A DNA stretch of 64,000 bases from an uncultured Paracoccaceae bacterium (GCA_947503925.1 CANNFQ010000013.1:1-64000); one strand, 5' to 3'. Positions 43,460 through 52,385 are shown, counted from the first letter of the stretch. Numbers and translations are program-made. The notes: generated by a model from the sequence alone, not told the origin.

Positions 43460-44647
43460 TCAGTCCTTCACCATCATCTTGCGTGGCACATCTGCCAGGC
43501 ATTCTGGGCCATCTATTCCGATCCGGATGCTTTCAGTAATCTCGAAACCCCAATCATCCATCCACAGCCCTGTCATGAAATGGAAGGTCATGTTTTCCTG
43601 CAACATTGATTTGTCACCGGGGCGCAGCGACATGGTGCGTTCGCCCCAATCTGGCGGGTAGCTGACCCCGATAGGGTAGCCGGTGCGATTGTCCTTGGTG
43701 ATCCCGTATTTCTGCAATACGCCAAAGAAAGCCAGCGCAATGTCCTCGCAGGTGTTGCCAACCCGTGCTTTTTCGAGTCCGGCTTCCATTCCTTCCAGAA
43801 CGGCCTTTTCCGCGTCCAGAAATGTCTGTGTCGGTTTGCCCAAGAACACCGTGCGTGACAGTGGACAGTGGTAGCGTTTGACGACGCCAGCGATCTCAAA
43901 AAACGTGCCTTCCCCGGATGTCATTGGTTCGTCATCCCACGTCAGATGCGGGGCGGCGGCATCCGTGCCGGATGGCAAGAGCGGTACAATGGCCGGGTAG
44001 TCCCCGCCTGTGCCGGCGTCCGGGTCAAATCGCAGGGCCGCGTCGTAGATTTCCGCCACCAGATCACATTTGCGGATACCGGGTGCGACCACGTCGAAGA
44101 TGCGTTCATGCATGCGACTGACAATCTTCCCAGCCTTGCGCATCAGAGCAAGTTCTGCGGGTGATTTCACGGCGCGTTGCCAGTTCACAAGTGCGGTCGC
44201 ATCGGTGAAGGTCACATTGGGCAGATGGGATTGCAGTGATACGAAGGCGGCGGCCGAGAACCAGTAGTTGTCCATCTCAACCCCGATGATCCCTTTGGCG
44301 ATGCCACGGTTGATCAATTGTGCGGACAGGTAGTCCATCGGGTGCCGCTCGGTCGATTGCACATAGTGATCGGGGTAGCCGATGATGTTGGCGAGATCCA
44401 TGAAGCAGGTGCGTTGTGCGCCATTGGCATCCTGCCCTCGCCCGAACCAGATCGGTTCCCCGTCCAGCGGCAGCACCGCGCATTGATGCACATAGAATGA
44501 CCAGCCGTCATAGCCCGTTAGCCAGTTCATGTTGGACGGATCAGAAATGATCAGCAGGTCAATGCCCCGTGCCTGCATCGCATTGCGGGTTTTTGCAATG
44601 CGGTTGTCAAACTCAGCACGGGTAAACTGAAGCTTCGGTTGTGGCAT
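43460..44647 (-). CDS. doeA: Ectoine hydrolase homologue (DoeA/EutD, M24 family)
   Basis: 395 residues of the M24 creatinase/prolidase-like fold. The N-terminal creatinase-type domain has the stretch LLIISDPSNMNWLTGYDGW and WFGRGQDANGAQRT, which I recall as characteristic of ectoine hydrolases that open the ectoine ring to N-acetyl-diaminobutyrate. In the catalytic domain the usual M24 metal aspartates appear replaced (FFEIAGVVKRYHCPLSRT), as in creatinase-like members. It is the first gene of the doeA-doeB pair and lies 94 bp downstream of the GntR gene. Later ectoine-pathway genes (doeC, doeD) and the ectoine importer are not in the window. Confidence 0.85.
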   Translation of the reverse strand: MPQPKLQFTRAEFDNRIAKTRNAMQARGIDLLIISDPSNMNWLTGYDGWSFYVHQCAVLPLDGEPIWFGRGQDANGAQRTCFMDLANIIGYPDHYVQSTERHPMDYLSAQLINRGIAKGIIGVEMDNYWFSAAAFVSLQSHLPNVTFTDATALVNWQRAVKSPAELALMRKAGKIVSRMHERIFDVVAPGIRKCDLVAEIYDAALRFDPDAGTGGDYPAIVPLLPSGTDAAAPHLTWDDEPMTSGEGTFFEIAGVVKRYHCPLSRTVFLGKPTQTFLDAEKAVLEGMEAGLEKARVGNTCEDIALAFFGVLQKYGITKDNRTGYPIGVSYPPDWGERTMSLRPGDKSMLQENMTFHFMTGLWMDDWGFEITESIRIGIDGPECLADVPRKMMVKD

Positions 44648-44741
44648 GGGCGGCTCCGTTGTGCGTATCTACTCGATCACGGTAGCAGCTGTCATAGCCT
44701 GCGCTTTACCAGAAACGACATAGACGATTGCCAGTCGGATC

Positions 44742-45404
44742 CTACAGATTTTCCATCGCGTCCAATGTATGTTCCAGCCCAAGTCGGATATGGGTTTCCA
44801 GCACTGATTTGGCCTTTGGAATGTCCCTCGCAAGGGCGGCATCGAACATGGCTTTGTGTTCCTGCACGGCCTCTTGCCCACGATAGGTGAGGACAAGCAT
44901 TTGATAACGCAGGTATTTGTCGAAGATCGTCCCATGCAAGGACAGCAGGTTCTGTGAATTGCAGGCCTGAATCAGCGCCTGATGAAATTCCCAGTCATAG
45001 CGTTTCCACAATTCTTTCTGCGTTGCGTCACCGTCCAGCATCTTCTGTTCGATCAGATGCAGCTTGTGATGGGCGGCGACCAGATTACCCTCCCAATCGG
45101 CATCACCGCAGGCGATTGAGGTTTCCAAGGCGGAGCATTCGAGCAAGATGCGCAGTTCTGCAATTTCGGTCAAGTCGGCGGCTGAGACGGGGCGCACGAA
45201 AAAGCCGCGCTGTTCGGCGGCCTGCACGAAGCCTTCGCTGGCCAATCGGTTCAGCGTTTCGCGTAAGGTGGACACGCTGGCCGAGTAGCGATCGCGCAGG
45301 CCATCCAGCTTCAGTTTGGCACCCGGGGCCAGTTCACCAAAGATGATGTCATGCTTGATGCGTTCATATGTGCTGGACCCGACAGTGGGGGCAGTTTGGG
45401 ACAT
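44742..45404 (-). CDS. GntR-family regulator (FadR/FCD type)
   Basis: 220 residues. The N-terminal winged helix (STYERIKHDIIFGELAPGAKLKLDGLRDRYSASVSTLRETLNRLASEGFV, about residues 11-60) and the helical FCD effector domain (about 80-205) place it in the FadR subfamily, which binds organic acids. The ATG at 45404 has AAGAGG upstream. It is divergent from the Gfo/Idh-TRAP operon and upstream of doeA-doeB on the same strand, so it could control either. AT-rich palindromes in both nearby intergenic regions (45459-45471, 46616-46632) favour the TRAP side. Confidence 0.9.
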   Translation of the reverse strand: MSQTAPTVGSSTYERIKHDIIFGELAPGAKLKLDGLRDRYSASVSTLRETLNRLASEGFVQAAEQRGFFVRPVSAADLTEIAELRILLECSALETSIACGDADWEGNLVAAHHKLHLIEQKMLDGDATQKELWKRYDWEFHQALIQACNSQNLLSLHGTIFDKYLRYQMLVLTYRGQEAVQEHKAMFDAALARDIPKAKSVLETHIRLGLEHTLDAMENL

Positions 45405-45458
45405 GTCACGCCTCTTGGTTAACGCCATTTGCGGGTGATAGCATGATCATCCGATATT

Positions 45459-45471
45459 TCTCAATATGAGA
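45459..45471. promoter_or_regulatory. Inverted repeat between gntR and the Gfo/Idh gene
   Basis: TCTCA-ATA-TGAGA in the divergent promoter region. The half-site AAAATATC, shared with the palindrome at 46616-46632, follows at 45490-45497. Candidate regulator sites. Confidence 0.4.
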
Positions 45472-45560
45472 TAAAATCAGGTTAAATAGAAAATATCATA
45501 CATTATTGCGAATCTGGTAAACTCTGCTACCGTGCACCCAGCATGAAGGGTGAGGGCCGG

Positions 45561-46616
45561 ATGGGGCAGCCAAAAAAGTTAGCGGTTGTGGGTGCTGGTC
45601 TTGTGGGGCAACGGCACATCGCGGCCATCGGCCAAGTGTCCGGTGTGGAACTGGCTGCCGTAGTTGAACCGGGTGCGACGACACAGGCGGTGCCGGTTTT
45701 TGCCAGCATGTCCGAGATGTTTGATGCCACCGCAGTTGATGGCGTGATCCTGTCCACCCCAACGCTTTTGCATGTCGAGGGCGGGATGGCTTGCATCGCC
45801 CGCGATATTCCGGTGCTGATTGAAAAACCGCTTGCCGCCTCTGCGAACGATGCAGAAGAATTGATTGATGCGGCCCGCGCGAAGGGCGTTCCAATTCTGG
45901 TTGGCCATCACAGGCGGCATAATCCGATCATCCAAAAAACGGCGGCCTTGATCAAAGAAGGCGCCATTGGGCAGGTGCGTGCGGCGCAGGTCACGTGCTG
46001 GTTCTATAAGCCTGATGACTATTTTGACGTGGCACCATGGCGCAAGAAGGCGGGTGCAGGACCGATTTCTGTCAATCTGGTCCATGATGTTGACCTGATG
46101 CGGCACTTTCTGGGTGAGGTTGTGACCGTTCAGGCGCAGATGGCGCCATCGCTGCGGGGTTTTGAGAATGAGGATCTGGCCGCCGCTGTTCTGCGGTTTG
46201 AAAGCGGGGCCGTTTGCACGATCACCGTGTCTGATAGCGTTGTGTCGCCGTGGAGTTGGGAATTAACATCGCGTGAATACCCGATTTATCCGGCGACCAA
46301 TGAATCCTGTTATCTGATTGGGGGGTCAGAAGGCGCATTGTCGATCCCTGATATGCGCCTATGGCAGCATGAAGGGGGCGCCAGTTGGTGGAACCCGATC
46401 AAGGCCACTGCGATGCCGGTCAGTTCCGCTGATCCGCTCATCAACCAGATAGCCCATTTCGAAGAGGTCATTCGTGGGAAAGCCGCCCCTTTGGTGACGG
46501 GCGAGGAGGGGTTGAAAACCTTGCGGGTCATTGAGTCCATTCAAATGGCTGCGCAAACCCAAAAATTGATCCATCTTGGCAACGTATCGGAAGGGAACTT
46601 CACCGCAGTTGAATAA
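45561..46616 (+). CDS. Gfo/Idh/MocA-family oxidoreductase
   Basis: 351 residues. The N-terminal Rossmann domain starts LAVVGAGLVGQRHIAAIG, and the EKP motif (IEKPLAAS) near residue 95 is the family signature for NAD(P) and catalysis. VGHHRRHNPIIQ and PISVNLVHDVDLMRHFLG follow. It oxidises a sugar, polyol or cyclic alcohol; the substrate is unknown. I chose the ATG at 45561 because GGTGAGGG precedes it. One six codons earlier lacks a site. It is the first gene of the TRAP operon. Confidence 0.9.
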   Translation: MGQPKKLAVVGAGLVGQRHIAAIGQVSGVELAAVVEPGATTQAVPVFASMSEMFDATAVDGVILSTPTLLHVEGGMACIARDIPVLIEKPLAASANDAEELIDAARAKGVPILVGHHRRHNPIIQKTAALIKEGAIGQVRAAQVTCWFYKPDDYFDVAPWRKKAGAGPISVNLVHDVDLMRHFLGEVVTVQAQMAPSLRGFENEDLAAAVLRFESGAVCTITVSDSVVSPWSWELTSREYPIYPATNESCYLIGGSEGALSIPDMRLWQHEGGASWWNPIKATAMPVSSADPLINQIAHFEEVIRGKAAPLVTGEEGLKTLRVIESIQMAAQTQKLIHLGNVSEGNFTAVE

Positions 46617-46632
46617 AAATATCTGATATTTT
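46616..46632. promoter_or_regulatory. Perfect AT-rich palindrome, GntR operator candidate
   Basis: AAAATATC-T-GATATTTT, overlapping the last base of the upstream gene and lying 11 bp before a predicted -35 box. The half-site AAAATATC recurs at 45490-45497 before the Gfo/Idh gene. Confidence 0.55.
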
Positions 46633-46642
46633 GTAAAATCTA

Positions 46643-46671
46643 TTGCGAAATTCGGAAAATGAGGCATTAAT
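46643..46671 (+). promoter_or_regulatory. Predicted promoter of the TRAP genes
   Basis: TTGCGA (46643-46648), a 17-bp spacer, then ATTAAT (46666-46671), about 50 bp before the dctP start. The stretch TTGCGAA ... GCTACC also occurs before the Gfo/Idh gene (45506-45531). Confidence 0.4.
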
Positions 46672-46721
46672 TTGCTACCAATGCTGCCCAAAGGGGCAGA
46701 ACAAACGTCTGGGAGGACATT

Positions 46722-47729
46722 ATGACATTGAAAATGACACGTCGCCTTGCGATGGCCGCCATGGTCGCAGCGGGCTCTTTCGCGGGCACAGCTTCGTTTG
46801 CTGACGGCCATCTGATCCAGCTGCGGATGTCGTCATCCGGGTCGGAGACTGACCAGCGTTCCGTCGCGATGGCCGAAGTGTTCGGCCCTGCGGTTTCCGG
46901 CTTTGCCTCTTACGAGCCGAGCTATAACGCGACATTGTTCGACCAGGGAACCGAATTGGATGCGATCAGCCGTGGCAATCTGGAAATGTCGATCACATCG
47001 GCGCAGGAACTGGCACAGTTCTTCCCGGAGTTTTCGATTTTCGCCACCGGCTATGTCCATCAGGATGCCGCCCATCAGGTCCGTGTTTTCAATGACCCGC
47101 TGATGGACCCGTTCAAGCAGAAGGTTGAAGACGAGCTTGGCGTGAAGCTGCTATCTGTCATGTATCTGGGCCGCCGTCATGTGAACCTGCGCCAGACACG
47201 CGAAGAACTTGACGTTCAGACACCTGCCGATCTGGCTGGCGTGAACCTGCGGATGCCGGGCACGGATGCGTGGCAATTCCTGGGTGCAGCACTGGGCGCT
47301 TCCCCGACCCCGATGGCGTTTTCTGAAGTCTATACCGGCCTGGCCACCGGTGCCGTTGACGGGCAGGACAACCCACTGCCCACTGTCGTGGACAAGAAGT
47401 TTTATGAAGTGACCAAGCAGATTGCCCTGACATCGCATCTGGTTGACCTGAACTACATCGCAATGTCAGCCGCGACGTTCAATGCAATGACACCGGAACA
47501 GCAATTGACCGTGCAGCGCGCGGCCGATGCGGCGGCATCCGTTGGCCGGCTGCGTCAGCTGGACCTTGAGGCGAACCTGACATCCTTTATCGAGGAAAAC
47601 GGGGTTGAGGTGTATACACCTGACACCAAAGCTTTCCGCGAACATGTGCAGGCCCAGTATGTTGGCAGCGAGTTTGCGGCGAGCTGGCCCGATGGTTTGC
47701 TTGAGAAGATCAACGCACTCGGAAACTGA
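46722..47729 (+). CDS. TRAP transporter substrate-binding protein (DctP family)
   Basis: 335 residues with signal peptide (MTLKMTRRLAMAAMVAAGSF, cleavage near SFADG), then the DctP fold. The conserved arginine that salt-bridges a substrate carboxylate is likely in VNLRMPGTDAW near residue 170, with the substrate loop FSEVYTGLATGAVDGQDNP after it. It captures an organic acid for DctQ/DctM. It does not resemble the ectoine-binding UehA as I recall it. GGGAGG precedes the ATG. Confidence 0.93.
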   Translation: MTLKMTRRLAMAAMVAAGSFAGTASFADGHLIQLRMSSSGSETDQRSVAMAEVFGPAVSGFASYEPSYNATLFDQGTELDAISRGNLEMSITSAQELAQFFPEFSIFATGYVHQDAAHQVRVFNDPLMDPFKQKVEDELGVKLLSVMYLGRRHVNLRQTREELDVQTPADLAGVNLRMPGTDAWQFLGAALGASPTPMAFSEVYTGLATGAVDGQDNPLPTVVDKKFYEVTKQIALTSHLVDLNYIAMSAATFNAMTPEQQLTVQRAADAAASVGRLRQLDLEANLTSFIEENGVEVYTPDTKAFREHVQAQYVGSEFAASWPDGLLEKINALGN

Positions 47730-47757
47730 TTGGCCGAACCAGAGCGGGGGATTTACC

Positions 47758-48363
47758 ATGAAGAGTGTTTTGCGGTGGGTCTCTCGTATTTCCGATGCAA
47801 TCGCAGCCATGATGTTGGCTGCGATTTTTTTCATTTTTCTGATCCAGATCGGGTCGCGCTACGCGCCCAAGATCATCGGCTATTTTGGTTGGGCCGAGAC
47901 CGTTCCGCTCCTCGCATCTATTCAGCCGCTTGGCTGGACGCTTGAGCTGATTGCGATCCTGTGGGTTTGGGTGATCTTTTTCAGCTGCGCCTTCGTGGTC
48001 CGCGAATATGATCACGTAAAATTCGACATCGTCTATCTGTCGGTATCGCGCCGTGTACGCACGGGGTTCGCCATCATCTCGGCCGCAGCCATCGTGGCTG
48101 GCATGCTTTACGCATTCATGCCGACCTGGGATTACATCGACTGGATGAAAATCCGCAAAACATCGACCGTGCGCAATCCGTTCACGGGCGACAAGATCCC
48201 ACTGCGCACGGTCTTTTCCGTTTATGGCGGGTTCATGATTGTGGTCGCCGCACGTTATGGCTGGTTAGTCATCGACACGTTCCGCAACGGCCCACCCAAG
48301 ACAGAGCTTGAGATTGTGCTGGAAGCCGAAGCACAGGCCGAAGCGCGCGAGGTATCGTCGTGA
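47758..48363 (+). CDS. TRAP transporter small permease (DctQ)
   Basis: 201 residues with four predicted membrane helices and the conserved E-x-x-x-I-x-W-V-W-x-I-F pattern in LELIAILWVWVIFF. The chain is longer than typical DctQ (about 160-180) because of a loop after helix 1 with GWAETVPLLASIQPLGW. I chose the ATG at 47758, just after GCGGGGG. The stop overlaps the DctM start (GTGA). Confidence 0.88.
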   Translation: MKSVLRWVSRISDAIAAMMLAAIFFIFLIQIGSRYAPKIIGYFGWAETVPLLASIQPLGWTLELIAILWVWVIFFSCAFVVREYDHVKFDIVYLSVSRRVRTGFAIISAAAIVAGMLYAFMPTWDYIDWMKIRKTSTVRNPFTGDKIPLRTVFSVYGGFMIVVAARYGWLVIDTFRNGPPKTELEIVLEAEAQAEAREVSS

Positions 48364-49655
48364 GCTTTGAACTCGCTTCCCTTCTTGTCACGTTGTTCTT
48401 TCTGGCCGGGATCGGCACGCCGATTGGCTATTCGATCCTGCTGGCATCTGTTGTCTATCTGGGCTTTGCCGGGCTTGATGTTGCCCTCGCAGGGGAAAAG
48501 ATCCTGCAAGGTTTCTATAAAAGCGCGATCCTGCTGGCGGTACCACTGTTTATCGTGGCTGCAAATATCATGAATGTGGGGTCGATCACCGACCGGCTGT
48601 TGAATTTCTGCGTCGCTGTTGTGGGCCGCTTCAAAGGTGGATTGGGCCATGTCAACGTCGTCGCTTCCCTGATCTTTTCGGGCATGTCTGGGTCCGCCGT
48701 GGCGGATGCGGCGGGGATCGGCAAGATTATCATTTCGATGATGACCCGGGGTGGGCGTTATTCACGAGGCTACGCTGCGGCTATAACTGCCGCCTCTGCC
48801 ACCATCGGTCCGATCATCCCGCCATCGATTCCGATGGTGCTCTATGCGCTGGTGTCCAACGCATCGATTGGTGCGTTGTTTTTGGCGGGTATCTTACCGG
48901 GTCTGATCATGGGCGTCGTGCTGATGGGGATGAACGGCTATCTGGCGCGCAAGCGTGGCTTTGCCATCGAAGAACCAGTGCCGTTGAAAGAACTGCCGCG
49001 CGTCACGGCAAACGCATTTCCGGCGCTGCTGATGCCGGTGATCCTGCTTTATGGCATCTATGGCGGTGTGACGACCCCGACTGAGGCAGCGGCGGTTGCC
49101 GCATTTTACGCGCTGCTGTTGGCGGCCCTGTTTTACCGGGCAATTACGCTGAAAAACCTCTACCGTGTCTTTGTCGATAGTGCCCGGTCATCCGCTGCAG
49201 TGGGCATCGTGATCGGTGGTGCCTTTATCCTAAACTACATCGTCATCACCGAACAGATCCCGCAGGCGATTTCCGCGATACTGGGCGAGGCGGATATCAG
49301 CCCGCTGATGTTCCTGATTATCGTCAATGTGCTGATCCTGCTGCTGGGTTGTGTGCTGGATGCCACGACCATCATCCTTGTCATCGTGCCCTTGTTCATC
49401 CCCACCTGCGAGGCGTTGGGCATCGATCTGGTTCATTTTGGCGTGCTGGTCGTCGTCAATTCGATGATCGGGCTGATCACGCCGCCTTATGGCATTCTGC
49501 TGTTTGTGATCAACGCGGTCACCGACATTCCGCTGCGCGAAATCATCGCTGAAATCTGGGCGTTCCTTTTTGTACTTGTGGCCGCCCTGATCGTGATGAT
49601 GCTGTTGCCTGATCTGGTGCTATGGTTGCCACGTCTGCTTGGCTATCAGAGCTGA
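48360..49655 (+). CDS. TRAP transporter large permease (DctM)
   Basis: 431 residues with about twelve membrane segments. It carries the DctM signatures GMSGSAVADAAGIGKIIISMM near residue 100 and ATIGPIIPPSIPMVLYA near residue 150. It uses a sodium gradient to import the acid bound by DctP. The start codon is GTG at 48360, overlapping the DctQ stop by four bases. Its own stop shares one base with the next start (TGATG). Confidence 0.93.
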   Translation: MSFELASLLVTLFFLAGIGTPIGYSILLASVVYLGFAGLDVALAGEKILQGFYKSAILLAVPLFIVAANIMNVGSITDRLLNFCVAVVGRFKGGLGHVNVVASLIFSGMSGSAVADAAGIGKIIISMMTRGGRYSRGYAAAITAASATIGPIIPPSIPMVLYALVSNASIGALFLAGILPGLIMGVVLMGMNGYLARKRGFAIEEPVPLKELPRVTANAFPALLMPVILLYGIYGGVTTPTEAAAVAAFYALLLAALFYRAITLKNLYRVFVDSARSSAAVGIVIGGAFILNYIVITEQIPQAISAILGEADISPLMFLIIVNVLILLLGCVLDATTIILVIVPLFIPTCEALGIDLVHFGVLVVVNSMIGLITPPYGILLFVINAVTDIPLREIIAEIWAFLFVLVAALIVMMLLPDLVLWLPRLLGYQS

Positions 49656-51406
49656 TGCTGACAATTCCTACATCTGTTGTACCGGGTAATCTGCCCGACA
49701 AACTGCGCGCTGTGGCGGCGGTTGGGTTTGAGGCGATTGACCTAAGCCTGTCCGATGTTGCCCAATTTGATGGCAGTCTGACAGATATCGCGACGCAGAT
49801 CGCAAAGGCCGGTTTGAAAATTGCATCCCTCGGCCCGTTAGCGCCGGACGCCGGCCTTGCCCAGATCCGCGCAAAGCTGTCGATGGCGCAAGATGTCGGC
49901 GCTGACCTTTTGATCCTTGACATTGATGATGCAAAGACGCCGTTACCCGATCCCGGTGACCTTGGCGCCGTCCGGCTTGCCCTGCGTCCGACCCGCGCGG
50001 CAGAGGATGCCGTTCGCGCCTTGGTCGATAAGAAAAAGCACCCGCAAATCGGTCTTGCGCTGAATGCGTTTGAACTGCTGGGCGATGGGTCGCGCCCTGC
50101 GCGATTGCGTGATCTGGACGGGGCGCAGGTATTTCATGTCGCAGTTTGGGACGGTCCCAAGCAGCCGATGCTGCCCGGGCAGGGGGTGCTGAACCTTGGC
50201 GGGCTAGCGCGGGTTTTGGCGCGTGGGGGCTATCGCGGGCCGTGGTCAGTGGGCATCGCACCACAAGGGCTTGATACGGTGCTGAACGCCTATCGGTCGC
50301 TTGTGACGGTGTTGTCTGATGCGGCGATGACAGAGCCGCTTTTGCGCGATGCCACCCCGACCCTGCCGCAGAAGGTGCCTGCCAAGGGGTTTGAGTTCAT
50401 CGAGTTTGCGGTTGATGCTGCGGGAGCCAAAGAGCTTGAAGCGACCCTGACTGCCATGGCGTTCCGACGTGAACGCAGACACCTGTCCAAGAAGGTAACG
50501 CTGTGGCGACAGGGGGCTGTGAACATCGTGATCAATCAGGAAGGGTCTGGGCATGCCGGACAGGCGGTGCGGGATCACGGGCCATGTGTCTGCGACATGG
50601 GGTTGCGGGTACAGAATGCGGCCGAAACGGTTGCGCGGGCGCAGGCGCTGGGCACGCAGGACTTTACCCAGCAGGTTGGGCTGGGCGAATTGGACATTCC
50701 CGCCATTCGGGGTGTTGGTGGCAGTGTCATCCATTTCATCGATGAACAATCTGATCTGCACCGTGTCTGGGACATCGAATTCGAACCGGTGCGCCGCACC
50801 AAGGCGACGCCGCCAGCCGGGCTGCGCCGGATCGACCATGTCGTCCAGGCAATGCGCTATGACGAAATGCAAAGCTGGCTGTTGTATTACCTTTCCACCT
50901 TCGAGATGGCGAAATCCCCCATTGTGAATGTAGCCGATCCATCCGGGATCGTCCGATCACAAGCGATCGAAAGCCCCGAGGGCGAGCTGCGGCTGAACCT
51001 GAACGGCGCAGCGGATGCGCAGACGATGGCGGGTTCATTTGTGTCGGGCCGACCCGGGGCAGGTGTGCAGCATATCGCGTTGCAGACTGATGATATCTTT
51101 GAAACCTCGGCGCAATTGGCTGATGGCGGCTTTGCCCGTCTTCACATCCCGCGCAATTACTATGCCGATACGCAGGCCGCATTTGATTTGGATGATGCGG
51201 TAACGGCCCGGTTGCAGGACCATCATATCCTGTATGACCACGACGAACGGGGTGCCTATTTCCAGCTCTATGGGCAGGCGATCTTTGACGGCTTTTTCTT
51301 TGAAATTGTGCAGCGGCAGGGCGAGTATGCGGGTTATGGCGCCCGCAACGCGCCTATTCGGCTGGCCGCGCAGGCCCAGACGCGCGACTTGAAAGGTGCG
51401 GCATGA
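49655..51406 (+). CDS. TIM-barrel plus HPPD-like protein with a degenerate barrel
   Basis: 583 residues. The layout is that of two-domain 3-dehydroshikimate dehydratases (QuiC1/QsuB type): an N-terminal sugar-phosphate-isomerase-like TIM barrel (about 1-245) and a C-terminal 4-hydroxyphenylpyruvate-dioxygenase-like part of two VOC modules (about 250-583). The C-terminal iron triad looks intact: H in RIDHVVQAM, H in GVQHIALQTDD and E in FFFEIVQRQG. The barrel is short, and its expected metal ligands are replaced (see findings), so dehydratase activity is doubtful. I chose the ATG at 49655, which shares a base with the DctM stop. A dioxygenase or isomerase role for the TRAP substrate is possible. 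Confidence 0.75.
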   Translation: MLTIPTSVVPGNLPDKLRAVAAVGFEAIDLSLSDVAQFDGSLTDIATQIAKAGLKIASLGPLAPDAGLAQIRAKLSMAQDVGADLLILDIDDAKTPLPDPGDLGAVRLALRPTRAAEDAVRALVDKKKHPQIGLALNAFELLGDGSRPARLRDLDGAQVFHVAVWDGPKQPMLPGQGVLNLGGLARVLARGGYRGPWSVGIAPQGLDTVLNAYRSLVTVLSDAAMTEPLLRDATPTLPQKVPAKGFEFIEFAVDAAGAKELEATLTAMAFRRERRHLSKKVTLWRQGAVNIVINQEGSGHAGQAVRDHGPCVCDMGLRVQNAAETVARAQALGTQDFTQQVGLGELDIPAIRGVGGSVIHFIDEQSDLHRVWDIEFEPVRRTKATPPAGLRRIDHVVQAMRYDEMQSWLLYYLSTFEMAKSPIVNVADPSGIVRSQAIESPEGELRLNLNGAADAQTMAGSFVSGRPGAGVQHIALQTDDIFETSAQLADGGFARLHIPRNYYADTQAAFDLDDAVTARLQDHHILYDHDERGAYFQLYGQAIFDGFFFEIVQRQGEYAGYGARNAPIRLAAQAQTRDLKGAA

Positions 51407-52212
51407 CACAAGACGCAGACGCCATACGTGACTGGTGGCGCACCTCCATCATCGATATGGCGCCGGGCAAAATCGCCTTTCGCGGTCATGCCGTTGAGGA
51501 TTTGATTGGCAATGTGTCCTTTCCGCAGATGATCTGGCTGATGACAGCGGGGCGATTGGCATCAGCTCAAGAGGCCGCATTGCTGGAGGCAGCGCTGGTT
51601 GCGGGTGTTGACCACGGACCGCAAGCGCCTTCCATCGCCGCCGCCCGGATGACGGCGACTTGCGGTGTGGGGCTGAACAACGCGATGGCCAATGGCGTGA
51701 ACATGCTGGGCGATGTGCATGGCGGGGCGGGCGAACAATGCGCTGAACTCTACTATGATATCGCGGCCCAGATGGATGCGGGCAGCAGTCTGGACACCGC
51801 TGTGCAGGATGGGCTGGACGCTTGGCGTGCCGAGAACGGCAAGATTGTTAGCGGCTTTGGGCATCGTTTCCATAAACCCGTTGACCCCCGCGCGCCCCGG
51901 CTGATGGGGCTGGTCCGCGATGCGGCGCAGGTGGGTACGGTATCAGGTCGCTATGCTGATATTGGCGAGGCGGTGCAGGCGAACCTAAGCCAAAAGCGCC
52001 CGCTTGCGATGAATATCGACGGGGCGACGGCGGTGATTTTCTGCGAATTGAGGTTTCCTGCGCCATTGTCGCGTGGGTTGTTCTGCCTGTCCCGGTCGGT
52101 CGGCATTCTGTCCCATGCATGGGAACAGATGCAGCAGGGAGGACGCAACAAGGGGCCGATGCCCCCGGCCTATTTGCCGAAATATGAACCGGATGGTCAG
52201 TCCACTGACTAA
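51403..52212 (+). CDS. Small citrate-synthase-fold protein (citryl-CoA lyase type)
   Basis: 269 residues, about 60 percent of a full citrate synthase. The catalytic residues line up: H in GDVHGGAGEQ, H in GFGHRFHKPVDPRAPRL (compare GFGHRVYK in citrate synthase), and D in NIDGATAVIF. Small forms like this are usually called citryl-CoA lyases and cleave or join acyl-CoA carbon-carbon bonds. It overlaps the HPPD-like stop by four bases, which ties it to the TRAP operon. Here it would act on a CoA thioester formed downstream of the imported compound; the substrate is unknown. Confidence 0.78.
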   Translation: MTQDADAIRDWWRTSIIDMAPGKIAFRGHAVEDLIGNVSFPQMIWLMTAGRLASAQEAALLEAALVAGVDHGPQAPSIAAARMTATCGVGLNNAMANGVNMLGDVHGGAGEQCAELYYDIAAQMDAGSSLDTAVQDGLDAWRAENGKIVSGFGHRFHKPVDPRAPRLMGLVRDAAQVGTVSGRYADIGEAVQANLSQKRPLAMNIDGATAVIFCELRFPAPLSRGLFCLSRSVGILSHAWEQMQQGGRNKGPMPPAYLPKYEPDGQSTD

Positions 52213-52385
52213 GCGTAGGCCGCTTTTTGATGTGCTCTGCCACTTGGACAGGCTGCATGTTTTGCCCGATCAAAAAGAAAATCCCTGACAAAACGGCCCC
52301 ATTCGGTCCAGACTGCAGTCTTATAACAGTAATTTGGTGCGCCACGGCCGTCCTTGGGCATCAGGCGATTGCATGGGAGGATGGG

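Noticed and set aside
46722..49655. TRAP importer as the ectoine importer UehABC
   Set aside because: The binding protein does not resemble UehA as I recall it, and the operon is divergent from doeA-doeB with other enzymes attached.
49655..51406. Plain call as 3-dehydroshikimate dehydratase
   Set aside because: The domain order fits, but the expected metal residues of the barrel seem missing, so I give a neutral name.
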